Notes under the pieces: generated by a model
Databases searched by the model: none
What the model was told of the DNA's origin: nothing
The model's input: only the letters and a program-made list of their open reading frames with translations
In this document: positions 1 to 6,813 of the stretch, in pieces
Layout of the letters: every line of letters begins with the position of its first letter
Numbering within the stretch: position 1 is the stretch's first letter
Made by a program: the position numbers and the translations under genes
Source: an uncultured Eubacterium sp.
Lineage (GTDB): Bacteria > Bacillota > Clostridia > Lachnospirales > Lachnospiraceae
Direction of reading: 5' to 3'
Length of the DNA stretch: 14,373 nucleotides
Assembly: GCA_910585745.1 (NCBI GenBank)
Contig: CAJUFM010000073.1
Span: forward strand, 1 to 14,373

Positions 1-51
1 AGCAACGGCCTTCTAAGCCGTGGGTCGGGGGTTCGAATCCCTTCGAGCACG
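1..51 (+). tRNA. tRNA-Arg (anticodon TCT), 5' part cut off by window edge
   Basis: The window opens inside the D arm of a tRNA. The anticodon arm reads acggc/gccgt around loop cttctaa, which places TCT at positions 34-36 of the tRNA, so it decodes AGA (and possibly AGG). The T arm has the standard ttcgaat loop on a ggggg/ccctt stem. The 3' acceptor strand is 44-50 with discriminator g at 51. CCA is not encoded. The first ~24 nt lie outside the window. Confidence 0.93.
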
Positions 52-82
52 TTTGAGATGGAACTTGCCTTATCTCATATAT

Positions 83-157
83 GGTGGGTATAGCGCAGTT
101 GGTTAGCGCGTCAGATTGTGGCTCTGAAGGCCGTGGGTTCGAATCCCATTACCCACC
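83..157 (+). tRNA. tRNA-His (anticodon GTG)
   Basis: This is a complete cloverleaf. The acceptor gtgggta (84-90) pairs with tacccac (150-156), the anticodon stem tcaga/tctga encloses ttgtggc with anticodon GTG, and the T loop is ttcgaat. The G at 83 can pair with C at 157; this extra G(-1):C73 pair is the established identity mark of bacterial tRNA-His and confirms the call. CCA is not encoded. It lies 31 bp after the tRNA-Arg, probably in the same transcript. Confidence 0.97.
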
Positions 158-182
158 CTTTCCTATCATTAATGTAGGATGT

Positions 183-254
183 TGGGCTATCGCCAAGGGG
201 TAAGGCATAGGACTTTGACTCCTACATTCGCTGGTTCAAATCCAGCTAGCCCAG
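183..254 (+). tRNA. tRNA-Gln (anticodon TTG)
   Basis: The acceptor tgggcta (183-189) pairs with tagccca (247-253), with discriminator g at 254. The anticodon stem tagga/tccta encloses ctttgac, giving anticodon TTG for CAA/CAG. The T loop is ttcaaat. CCA is not encoded. It lies 25 bp after tRNA-His and is the last gene of the rightward array before the terminator at 273. Confidence 0.97.
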
Positions 255-272
255 TATGGCTTATTACAGTAC

Positions 273-325
273 AAAAAGAGCAGGGTTATCTTTGTGGCAC
301 ACAAACAGATAACCCTGCTCTTTTT
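273..325. terminator. Strong bidirectional intrinsic terminator
   Basis: A perfect 19-bp inverted repeat (273-291 with 307-325) surrounds a 15-nt loop that can itself pair. The stem is flanked by A5 on the left and T5 on the right, so each strand gives a stem followed by a U run. On the plus strand it ends the tRNA array; on the minus strand it ends the GH25 gene whose stop is at 358. Confidence 0.93.
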
Positions 326-357
326 ATATTTATACCTGCATTCCTATCCAGGTCTAT

Positions 358-1002
358 CTAATCGCAGTCTTCTTCATTTTTATCCTTCATCACAGCTCCC
401 CGGAACACCAGCATCTCCTCTGTGAAGACATCCCGGTCCACGGTGCCGCTGATGCCCCGGACACGTCCCCGGTCCGTATACTGCCAGCCGCTCCACTGTC
501 TCCAGTGGTTCTGCATGTCAGGGTGAGAAATCCCATACTGGGCGATCCAGAGGGGATATACAGACAGCCTTACGTCAAAAATATTCTTGGCATTACTGGC
601 ATCACTATAGATTGCCACCGGTTTGCCTGTGGCCTCCCTCACCTCCTGCAGAAAGGCAAGAGAGATCTCATTGATCTGTTCCCTGGAAAGACTGCCGAAG
701 GATTCAAAATCCATGACTGGCCGTCCCTGATATCTCTTTCCCTGAATCACTTCCGCAAAGTGCCTCGCCTCATTTCTCGCCGCCTCTACCGTCCGCGCCG
801 TCACATAATGATAAAAACCTATTTTCAGCCTCGCCTTTCTCGCCTCCCGGTAGTTGCGCTCAAAGTCCGGATCGATATAGGTATCTCCCTCGCTGGACTT
901 AATATAGACAAATCGTATGCCATCCCGTTTTACCTCCCGAAAGTCAATGTCTCCCTCCCAATGGCTCACATCAATTCCTTCGATCTCTCTTCTCTCCCGC
1001 AT
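358..1002 (-). CDS. GH25 family muramidase (lysozyme), no signal peptide
   Basis: This 214-residue protein is a single glycoside hydrolase 25 domain, predicted to cut the MurNAc-beta-1,4-GlcNAc bond of peptidoglycan. Family marks in order: GIDVSHWEG with Asp11; the catalytic DxE pair at Asp98/Glu100 (VMDFES); LWIAQYG near 151-157; and WQYTD followed by GISGTVDRDVF near 173-193. Size fits a bare catalytic domain (about 190-210 residues). There is no cell-wall-binding repeat, and the N-terminus (MRERREIEG) is charged, so it lacks a signal peptide or membrane anchor and export is unexplained. The ATG follows a G-rich ribosome site (GGGCGGGG) about 9 nt upstream. It stands alone between two terminators (1046-1075 behind, 273-325 ahead). 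It could be a phage-endolysin relic or a resident muramidase released by lysis; the sequence does not decide. Confidence 0.9.
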   Translation of the reverse strand: MRERREIEGIDVSHWEGDIDFREVKRDGIRFVYIKSSEGDTYIDPDFERNYREARKARLKIGFYHYVTARTVEAARNEARHFAEVIQGKRYQGRPVMDFESFGSLSREQINEISLAFLQEVREATGKPVAIYSDASNAKNIFDVRLSVYPLWIAQYGISHPDMQNHWRQWSGWQYTDRGRVRGISGTVDRDVFTEEMLVFRGAVMKDKNEEDCD

Positions 1003-1024
1003 CGCAGTTTTACCCCGCCCTTTA

Positions 1025-1041
1025 ATTTTAACACTATTATA
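1025..1041 (-). promoter_or_regulatory. Possible promoter -10 elements for the GH25 gene
   Basis: On the minus strand, TATAAT (1036-1041) and, closer to the gene, TGTTAAAAT (an extended -10 pattern, 1025-1033) lie between the hisC terminator and the GH25 start. No convincing -35 box sits at the right distance. A promoter is expected here because a terminator isolates the gene, but which element is used cannot be settled by eye. Confidence 0.35.
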
Positions 1042-1045
1042 TGGA

Positions 1046-1075
1046 AAAGAAAAAAGAGCGTTACGAAAAACGCTC
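1046..1075 (-). terminator. Intrinsic terminator of the aminotransferase pair
   Basis: On the minus strand a 7-bp stem (GAGCGTT/AACGCTC, 1069-1075 with 1056-1062) with a 6-nt loop is followed by a run of six T and then CTTTT. It lies 28 bp past the stop of the HisC-like gene and separates it from the GH25 gene. Confidence 0.88.
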
Positions 1076-1102
1076 CTGATCTCTTAGCACTTTGCCGTCA
1101 AG

Positions 1103-2167
1103 CTAAAGCAAAATCTCTTTCACCGCCCGCAGAAACAATTCCATCTGCTCCTCCGTCCCGATGGTGATGCGGAGATAGTTGTTGATCTTTTCTTTATTAA
1201 AATACCTCACATAGATTCCCCGGCATTTCAGCGCTTCAAAAATTTCCTTTGCCGGAACCGATTTATGGGCGGCAAATAAAAAATTGGTGCAGGATTCTTT
1301 CACGTCAAATCCCATGGACTCCAGTGCTTCTTTCGTCCTCTCCCTGGTCGCCATGACCTTTTTCAGATTTTCCTGGAAATATTCCTCATCCTCCAGGGAG
1401 GCTGCCCCTATACAGATGGACTCTGTATTCATGGTGTAGGAATTGATGGATTCCTTTACGTCATTCATCGCCTGGATCAGCGCTTCATCTCCCAGGGCAT
1501 AGCCGATGCGCATGCCCGCCATGGAACGGGACTTTGAGTAGGTGCGTACCACCAGCAGATTATCGTATTTCCGGATCAGGGGGAGTACTGTCTCACCGCC
1601 GAAATCCACATATGCCTCATCAATGATCACCACAACCTCTGGATTTGCCCGAATGATCTCCTCCACCTGGGCAGCTGCCATAGAGATCGATGTAGGGGCA
1701 TTAGGATTTGCGATGACCACACCACCGTTTTCCCTTTTGTAATCTTCCGGATCAATAGTAAAATCCTCCCTGAGAGCCGGGCATTCATAAGGGATCCGGT
1801 AGACCTCTGCCCACACAGGATAAAAAGAATAGGTGATATCGGGAAACAGCACCGGCTTCCTGGAATTAAAGAAGGTGAGAAATGCCAGGGACAGCACGTC
1901 ATCCGAACCAACACCCACAAAAACTTCTTTATCTGATACACCATGATACTTTGCCAGCGCAGCGGTGAGAGTTGCGGCAGAAAGCTCCGGGTACAGGGTA
2001 AAACGGCTTACATCCATCTTCTGGTGCGCCTCAAATACTCTTGGCGAGGGCGGGTAAGGATTCTCATTGGTATTCAGCTTGATGATATTATTTTCCCGAG
2101 GCTGCTCACCTGGTACATAGGGTGTTACTTTCCGGACGTTGGCAGCCCATTTTTTTGCAGTATTCAC
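1103..2167 (-). CDS. hisC: Histidinol-phosphate aminotransferase family protein (HisC-like)
   Basis: This is a 354-residue fold-type I pyridoxal-phosphate aminotransferase, normal length for HisC, which makes histidinol phosphate and glutamate from imidazole-acetol phosphate. Visible marks: LNTNENPYPPSP near 31-42, NPNAPTS with Asn154, IIDEAYVDF with cofactor-contacting Asp183, Schiff-base Lys212 in TYSKSRSMAGMRIGY, Arg220, and carboxylate-binding Arg333 in YLRITIG. The start is GTG: AGGAGG (2176-2181) is spaced correctly for it and overlaps the stop codon of the upstream aminotransferase gene, so translation of the two is probably coupled. No other histidine gene is in view. HisC homologues often also transaminate aromatic amino acids, so the physiological substrate is uncertain although the family is clear. 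Confidence 0.88.
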   Translation of the reverse strand: MNTAKKWAANVRKVTPYVPGEQPRENNIIKLNTNENPYPPSPRVFEAHQKMDVSRFTLYPELSAATLTAALAKYHGVSDKEVFVGVGSDDVLSLAFLTFFNSRKPVLFPDITYSFYPVWAEVYRIPYECPALREDFTIDPEDYKRENGGVVIANPNAPTSISMAAAQVEEIIRANPEVVVIIDEAYVDFGGETVLPLIRKYDNLLVVRTYSKSRSMAGMRIGYALGDEALIQAMNDVKESINSYTMNTESICIGAASLEDEEYFQENLKKVMATRERTKEALESMGFDVKESCTNFLFAAHKSVPAKEIFEALKCRGIYVRYFNKEKINNYLRITIGTEEQMELFLRAVKEILL

Positions 2168-2175
2168 ACTCTCTT

Positions 2176-2181
2176 CCTCCT
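2176..2181 (-). promoter_or_regulatory. Ribosome binding site overlapping the preceding stop codon
   Basis: The minus strand reads AGGAGG 8 nt before the GTG at 2167. Its first bases are part of the TAG stop of the AspC-like gene (2180-2182). This supports the GTG start and suggests translational coupling. Confidence 0.8.
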
Positions 2182-3364
2182 ATCGGTAAACTTCCGCCAG
2201 TTTTTCAAAGGCTGGCAGGGCGCGAAGGATCATGTCATGATCCACACAGTAAGCGATCCTCACATAACCGGGACAGGCAAATGAACTTCCTGGCACCAGC
2301 AGGAGGTTAAACTCCTTGGCTTTTGCCACAAAGGCACTGTCATCCGGCTCCAGTGACTTAACGAAGAGATAAAAAGCTCCGTCGGGACTGGCGCACTCAT
2401 AACCATAACTTCTCAGTTTTTCCACCAGCAGCCTGCGGTTTTTATCATATACCGCCACATCCACTTTGGCGTCCACACAGCGGGCTATGACCTTCTGCTG
2501 AAAGGAAGGGGCATTTACAAAACCCAGGATCCGGGTGGCGACATTGGCAGCTGCTGCCACCTGTTCATGATCTGCCGCCTCTTCCGGAATAACCAGATAA
2601 CCGATACGCTCCCCCGGAAGGGAAAGGGATTTGCTATATGAGTAACCTACTATGGTATTGTCATAATATTTTGTCACATAAGGCACTTCTACGTCTCCGT
2701 AAACCAGCTCCCGGTAAGGCTCATCAGAGATCAGATAAATATCCGTTTCAAATTCCTTCTGTTTCTTTTCCAGGACCGCCGTCAGATCTTTCAGTGTCTG
2801 CCGGGAATACACAACTCCCGTCGGGTTATTTGGAGTATTGATCAAGACAGCTCTGGTCTTCTGGCTGATCCGTTTTTCGAGTTCTTCCAGGTTCGGCATA
2901 AAGGTGCTGGTATCTGGTGGAACCACTACCACTCTGCCGCCTGCATTTGCCACATAATTGTTATATTCTCCAAAAAATGGAGCAAAGACGATGACCTCAT
3001 CACCGGGATCGAGAAGGGTTTTTAGTATCACATTTAAGCCGCCGGCAGCTCCCACGGTCATAACTATATGATCTCTGGTAAAATGAGTATCAAAATTCCG
3101 GTTCAGATGACCGGCGATCTGGTCCCTCACATCCTCAAATCCGGAATTGCTCATATAACCATGAAGCGTGCCAGGATCTTCTTCCCGGATCACATCCATC
3201 ATCGCCTGCTTTACTTCCTCCGGCGGTTCCACACTGGGATTTCCCAGGCTGAAATCATAGACATTCTCAGCGCCGTATTTCTCTGCCAGTTTCTTTCCCT
3301 CTTCAAACATGGCTCGTATCACAGAACTTCCCTGGACCAGTTTTTCCATCTGTTTTGAAATCAT
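2180..3364 (-). CDS. Class I pyridoxal-phosphate aminotransferase (aspartate-aminotransferase-like)
   Basis: The protein has 394 residues, typical for class I/II aminotransferases, which move an amino group between an amino acid and a 2-oxo acid. Marks: FSLGNPSVEPP near 38-48, NNPTG with Asn180, SDEPY with Asp214 and Tyr217, Schiff-base Lys245 in SYSKSLSLPGERIGY with Arg253, and substrate-carboxylate Arg369 in YVRIAY. The frame stays open to a TTG at 3499, but that extension contains the promoter at 3398-3426. The ATG at 3364 has GGGGGAG just upstream and the family N-terminus follows it, so I place the start there. It is the first gene of a pair with the HisC-like gene, 12 bp apart. Aspartate, aromatic amino acids or alanine are all possible substrates; the motifs do not choose. 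Confidence 0.9.
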   Translation of the reverse strand: MISKQMEKLVQGSSVIRAMFEEGKKLAEKYGAENVYDFSLGNPSVEPPEEVKQAMMDVIREEDPGTLHGYMSNSGFEDVRDQIAGHLNRNFDTHFTRDHIVMTVGAAGGLNVILKTLLDPGDEVIVFAPFFGEYNNYVANAGGRVVVVPPDTSTFMPNLEELEKRISQKTRAVLINTPNNPTGVVYSRQTLKDLTAVLEKKQKEFETDIYLISDEPYRELVYGDVEVPYVTKYYDNTIVGYSYSKSLSLPGERIGYLVIPEEAADHEQVAAAANVATRILGFVNAPSFQQKVIARCVDAKVDVAVYDKNRRLLVEKLRSYGYECASPDGAFYLFVKSLEPDDSAFVAKAKEFNLLLVPGSSFACPGYVRIAYCVDHDMILRALPAFEKLAEVYR

Positions 3365-3397
3365 CTCTGTCTCCCCCTTCTGAATATCTTGTCTTCC

Positions 3398-3426
3398 ATT
3401 ATAACCACTTTCAGCAAAACGCGCAA
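3398..3426 (-). promoter_or_regulatory. Sigma-A-type promoter for the aminotransferase pair
   Basis: On the minus strand TTGCGC (3421-3426) is followed after 17 nt by a perfect TATAAT (3398-3403). The predicted transcript start falls about 25-30 nt before the ATG at 3364, which also argues against the longer open frame as the real gene. The -35 box is only a half match. Confidence 0.7.
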
Positions 3427-3511
3427 GAAAGATATCAAGTTTTCCTTTCATCCAAAACAGGCAGAGAATCCACATCTTCTTTGGGTAATCAATACCCAAA
3501 CCTAAAACACT

Positions 3512-5167
3512 CTATTCAAAGGTAATGCTCTCATAGGCGTCCACCGTACCGTAGCCCCATTCCCGGCTGGGAAATTCTTCTCCCCGCCTTTCGGCTCCCC
3601 GGATCAAAAGCTCCCTGACCGAATTTCCACTGATAATATACTCGGAATATTCCTGCATGAACAGCGCCGCAATTCCTGTAGTGATCGCCGCTGCCACGCT
3701 GGTTCCTGTCATCGTTCCATAATTGTTCTTCGGAAGGGGGCCATAGATATTTACGCCCGGCGCTGTCACATCTGGCTTAATGGTCCCATTAGGGGTAAAT
3801 CCCCGGCTGGCCTGGATAAAAAATGCCTCATCCACGGGATTGTAGGCGGACATACATATGGAACGCCGGCTGTTCCCCGGCTCACAGATTGTAATGTCCG
3901 GATCCGGCTTTACAAAATAAGTTTCCCCGGCGAGAAACTGGGTAATGGGAAGCCACATATGATACCGGATATTCGGTTCAGTGGTATATACCCGGATCTT
4001 CCAGACCCCTTCCTTGCTGTTTTCAAACCGGAACATGATCACCTGGTCCCTGGTCTGCTGCTGTATTTCCCCACCGATCACCTCCAGCGTGGTATTTTCC
4101 ACGACGAACCGATGCCTTTCGCGGATATACGCTGCCGCCCGGGTAATTCCAAAAGTATTTCCCCCCGGAGATACCACGTCAAACTGAAGGGTTCCCGGTG
4201 TCCTCCACCAGAGTTCCGCCACAAATCCCAGGGATGACTTTTCGACATTGATAGAAATCTCCTCGTATTCCTGGGTGATCAGATAATGATGTCCGGCGTT
4301 CCCCTCATTTCCGGCACAGGTTACGATGCTCACCCCCGGCAGCATATTCAGATAATCGATCATATTGCAGAGAGGGGTCTCCCCTTCATGATTTCCCAGA
4401 TTTGTGCCCATCCCAATGCAGATCACCGCCTGCCTGCCAAGATCTCTTGCTTTCCGCAGGATATATGAGATCCCGCACATGATATCATTTTCCTGGTAAC
4501 AGGGTGTATTGCAGGGAACACGGTAGAACTCACGATAGCTGCTCTTTGCTTCCTTACATTTGACTACCACGAGCTGGGAAAGGGGGGCCACTCCGGAAAA
4601 ATCCTTTTCCGGCATTTCATTTCCTGCCGCCAGTCCGGCAAGAAAGGTGCCGTGACCATTATCATCCCGGGAGGGGATCCTTGACAGGGGTTCTTCATCC
4701 CCCAGGGCAGCATTGATCTCTTCCTCTGTATACTCCCTGCCGTACTCAAAATCTGCCGGTGTATTTCCGTCCCGGATCGTCTGGTCCCAAATAGAATAAA
4801 TCCTTGTTGTATTGTCCGCATTGATAAATACCTCGTGGGTAAAATCAATGCCGGTGTCCACAATACCAACAAGGAAATTCTGTCCGTACAGGTCCAGATA
4901 AGGCTGTCTGCGTATCTTTAACACCCCTGTCGCCTCCAACGCCTCTTCTGACATCAGTCCGTAGACATGGGGAATCGCACCATAGCCAAGTCTTCCTATA
5001 CTCTCGCTGTTTATTTTTTCTTCTTCCTTATAGATAACTGCTCTATAATCATCTATCTCAGTAATACAGATGGGATCATAACGCTGCTGGATAACTTCGG
5101 TTTCACGATAATAACTCAGAATGTAGTCCAGCACATTATCTGAATAAATTGCCTCCTTGCATGTCAT
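3512..5167 (-). CDS. S8 family subtilisin-like serine peptidase, Csp-like, no signal peptide
   Basis: This 551-residue subtilase keeps an intact triad: Asp104 (GIVDTGIDFTHE), His172 (DDNGHGTFLAG) and Ser490 (GTMTGTSVAAA), plus the oxyanion Asn287 (CAGNEGN). About 200 residues separate Asn287 from Ser490, much more than in secreted subtilisins; such an insert (a jelly-roll in known structures) is typical of the clostridial Csp proteases, which process the spore-cortex hydrolase SleC. Like Csp, it has no signal peptide and about 90 N-terminal residues that could be a prodomain. A GTG at 5191 is in frame, but AGGAG lies 7 nt before the ATG at 5167, so I start there. The gene is 55 bp downstream of the clpX-like gene with no terminator between, so co-transcription is plausible. 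A role in germination is only an inference: many Lachnospiraceae subtilases of this type are uncharacterised. Confidence 0.9.
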   Translation of the reverse strand: MTCKEAIYSDNVLDYILSYYRETEVIQQRYDPICITEIDDYRAVIYKEEEKINSESIGRLGYGAIPHVYGLMSEEALEATGVLKIRRQPYLDLYGQNFLVGIVDTGIDFTHEVFINADNTTRIYSIWDQTIRDGNTPADFEYGREYTEEEINAALGDEEPLSRIPSRDDNGHGTFLAGLAAGNEMPEKDFSGVAPLSQLVVVKCKEAKSSYREFYRVPCNTPCYQENDIMCGISYILRKARDLGRQAVICIGMGTNLGNHEGETPLCNMIDYLNMLPGVSIVTCAGNEGNAGHHYLITQEYEEISINVEKSSLGFVAELWWRTPGTLQFDVVSPGGNTFGITRAAAYIRERHRFVVENTTLEVIGGEIQQQTRDQVIMFRFENSKEGVWKIRVYTTEPNIRYHMWLPITQFLAGETYFVKPDPDITICEPGNSRRSICMSAYNPVDEAFFIQASRGFTPNGTIKPDVTAPGVNIYGPLPKNNYGTMTGTSVAAAITTGIAALFMQEYSEYIISGNSVRELLIRGAERRGEEFPSREWGYGTVDAYESITFE

Positions 5168-5222
5168 AACGAATCTCCTGAAAAAAGCCACAATTACTAT
5201 ATGATATGCCAGTTTTTACAAA

Positions 5223-6659
5223 TTATCCGTTGCCCCGCATCTCAATCTTCGGTGCGCCTGTTCCCTCAATATATTCTTTTGTTATGGTCACCCTGCCGAT
5301 CATGTCGTCCTTGGGAATCTCATACATGATGTCCAGCATAAGGTCCTCAATGATGGAGCGGAGCGCCCTGGCTCCTGTTTTCTTCTTCATCGCCTTAGTT
5401 GCGATGGCAAGTATTGCCGGGTCCTCAAACTCCAGTTTTACCTCATCCATGGCAAGGAGCTTCTGGTACTGTTTGATCACGGCATTCTTCGGCTCCGTCA
5501 GAACTTTCACCAAAAGCCGTTCATCCATCTCTTCCAGTGAGTATATGATGGGAAGCCTTCCGATAAACTCTGGGATCAGGCCATAGGCACGGATATCTTC
5601 TGTTTCCACATGGGAAAAGATATCCTTATCATTATCAAAACGGTCTTTCAGATCTGAACCAAAGCCCATGCTGCCATGCTTCGTCAGTCTTTTTTTGATG
5701 ATCTCCTCCAGTCCTGGAAAAGCACCTCCACAGATAAATAAAATATGACTCGTATTCACGGTGGTCATCGGAACCATAGCATTTTTATTGGTCGCCCCTA
5801 CGGGAACTTCCACATCGGCTCCTTCCAGAAGCTTCAACAGCGCCTGCTGTACGGATTCACCGCTGACATCTCTCTGGTTGGCATTTTCCTTCTTGGCAAG
5901 CTTATCTATCTCATCAATATAGACGATACCGCACTCTGCCCGTTCCACGTCATTGTCCGCATTGGCAAGAAGCTTTGAGATCACGCTTTCCACGTCGTCT
6001 CCGATATAGCCTGCTTCTGTCAGGGCGGTGGCATCTGTGATCGCCAGCGGCACATGAAGAAGCTTTGCCAGCGTCTTCACCAGATAAGTCTTACCGCTGC
6101 CGGTAGGTCCCAGCATGAGCATATTGGACTTTTCGATCTCCACATCGCTGGCCAGCACATGGTCGTCCCCTTCCAGCTCCGCCTTCTCCACCTCTTTCAT
6201 GGCTATGATTCGCTTGTAATGGTTATATACGCCTACAGATATCACTTTCTTTGCCTGTTCCTGTCCCATCACATATTCATCCAGATTTCCCTTGATGACA
6301 TGCGGCGCCGGAAGGCGGTGTATATCCAGCACCGGCTCATTTGCCCTTGCTTTCTTCTTTTTCGGCTTTACGGAGTGCTTCGCCTGCATCTCCTCTGGCA
6401 TTCCGGCAAAAGGACCAGCAAAATTAATAAACTCTACTCCCGGTATATTGGACATCCCATTCAAATTAGGCATACCCTGAATGCCGATCTGGTCAAAGGT
6501 CTTCTGCATACAATCGGAACAAATACATATATTATTCGGAATGGTGATCATTTTCTCCACCTTATCTTCTGTTCTGTGGCAGAGATAGCATATACGGTTG
6601 TAACCATCCTGGTCATTTGTATGATCTGTCTGATCTGTCTTTGTAATATCTTCGCTCAA
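5223..6659 (-). CDS. clpX: ClpX-like AAA+ unfoldase, divergent
   Basis: The protein has 478 residues; ordinary ClpX has about 410-430. A four-Cys zinc domain (Cys24, Cys27, Cys47, Cys50) is followed by a linker of about 65 residues with a PKKKKAR basic patch, then a full AAA+ module: GQEQAKK near 132, Walker A GPTGSGKT (184-191), Walker B VYIDEIDK (Asp249/Glu250), ICGGAF sensor-1 region, IPEFIGR arginine finger (Arg368) and GARALRS sensor 2 (Arg431). Known ClpX unfolds tagged proteins and feeds them to ClpP. Here pore loop GYVG is GYIG, the ClpP-docking IGF loop reads MGF (331-333), and the region of the substrate-gripping RKH loop has no RKH (NKN, about 291-293). No clpP or tig adjoins. The start is TTG at 6659: GGAGG lies 7 nt upstream, and no ATG between it and the zinc domain fits. 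The longer frame to 6905 runs back into htrA and is rejected. Confidence 0.85.
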   Translation of the reverse strand: MSEDITKTDQTDHTNDQDGYNRICYLCHRTEDKVEKMITIPNNICICSDCMQKTFDQIGIQGMPNLNGMSNIPGVEFINFAGPFAGMPEEMQAKHSVKPKKKKARANEPVLDIHRLPAPHVIKGNLDEYVMGQEQAKKVISVGVYNHYKRIIAMKEVEKAELEGDDHVLASDVEIEKSNMLMLGPTGSGKTYLVKTLAKLLHVPLAITDATALTEAGYIGDDVESVISKLLANADNDVERAECGIVYIDEIDKLAKKENANQRDVSGESVQQALLKLLEGADVEVPVGATNKNAMVPMTTVNTSHILFICGGAFPGLEEIIKKRLTKHGSMGFGSDLKDRFDNDKDIFSHVETEDIRAYGLIPEFIGRLPIIYSLEEMDERLLVKVLTEPKNAVIKQYQKLLAMDEVKLEFEDPAILAIATKAMKKKTGARALRSIIEDLMLDIMYEIPKDDMIGRVTITKEYIEGTGAPKIEMRGNG

Positions 6660-6693
6660 AATAAACCTCCGTTCTCTATAGTTAAGTTCAAAA

Positions 6694-6723
6694 GGAACTG
6701 CTATCCCAAAAGATAACAGTTCC
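6694..6723 (-). terminator. Hairpin in the clpX leader: terminator or attenuator
   Basis: On the minus strand GGAACTGTTATC pairs with GATAGCAGTTCC around a 6-nt loop (one mismatch) and is followed by TTTTG. It lies 90 bp past the htrA stop but also downstream of the clpX promoter at 6766-6794, so it can end htrA transcripts and could also attenuate clpX. The 3' arm can alternatively pair with bases just after the T run (AGTTC/GAACT), which would open the stem. The U run is short. Confidence 0.6.
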
Positions 6724-6765
6724 ATTCGTCTGAATCCATGGTCAGGGGAAATCTTCCCAAGACCA

Positions 6766-6794
6766 ATCATACTATATTTTCTTGTATTCGTCAA
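6766..6794 (-). promoter_or_regulatory. Sigma-A-type promoter for clpX
   Basis: On the minus strand TTGACG (6789-6794) is followed after 17 nt by TATGAT (6766-6771), each a 5/6 match. The predicted start is near 6758, so the transcript would begin with GGGAA-GAT-TTCCC, a small stem at the very 5' end, and carry about 100 nt of leader before the TTG start at 6659. No CIRCE or CtsR operator is visible here. Confidence 0.78.
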
Positions 6795-6813
6795 AGTAAC
6801 TCTTGAAAAATCT

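Noticed and set aside
505..1167. 220-codon plus-strand open frame
   Set aside because: It lies antisense to the GH25 gene and runs through its start, the hisC terminator and the end of hisC; no ribosome site and no protein family features.
3365..3499. N-terminal extension of the AspC-like aminotransferase
   Set aside because: It begins with TTG without ribosome site and spans a good promoter; the family N-terminus starts at the ATG at 3364.
3480..3499. Hairpin after the subtilase gene (TTTGGGTA/TACCCAAA) as terminator
   Set aside because: The stem is real but short, and no T run follows on the minus strand, so termination there is not supported.
6054..6716. 220-codon plus-strand open frame opposite clpX
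   Set aside because: A shadow of the clpX coding strand; it crosses the hairpin leader and has no domain or start signal.
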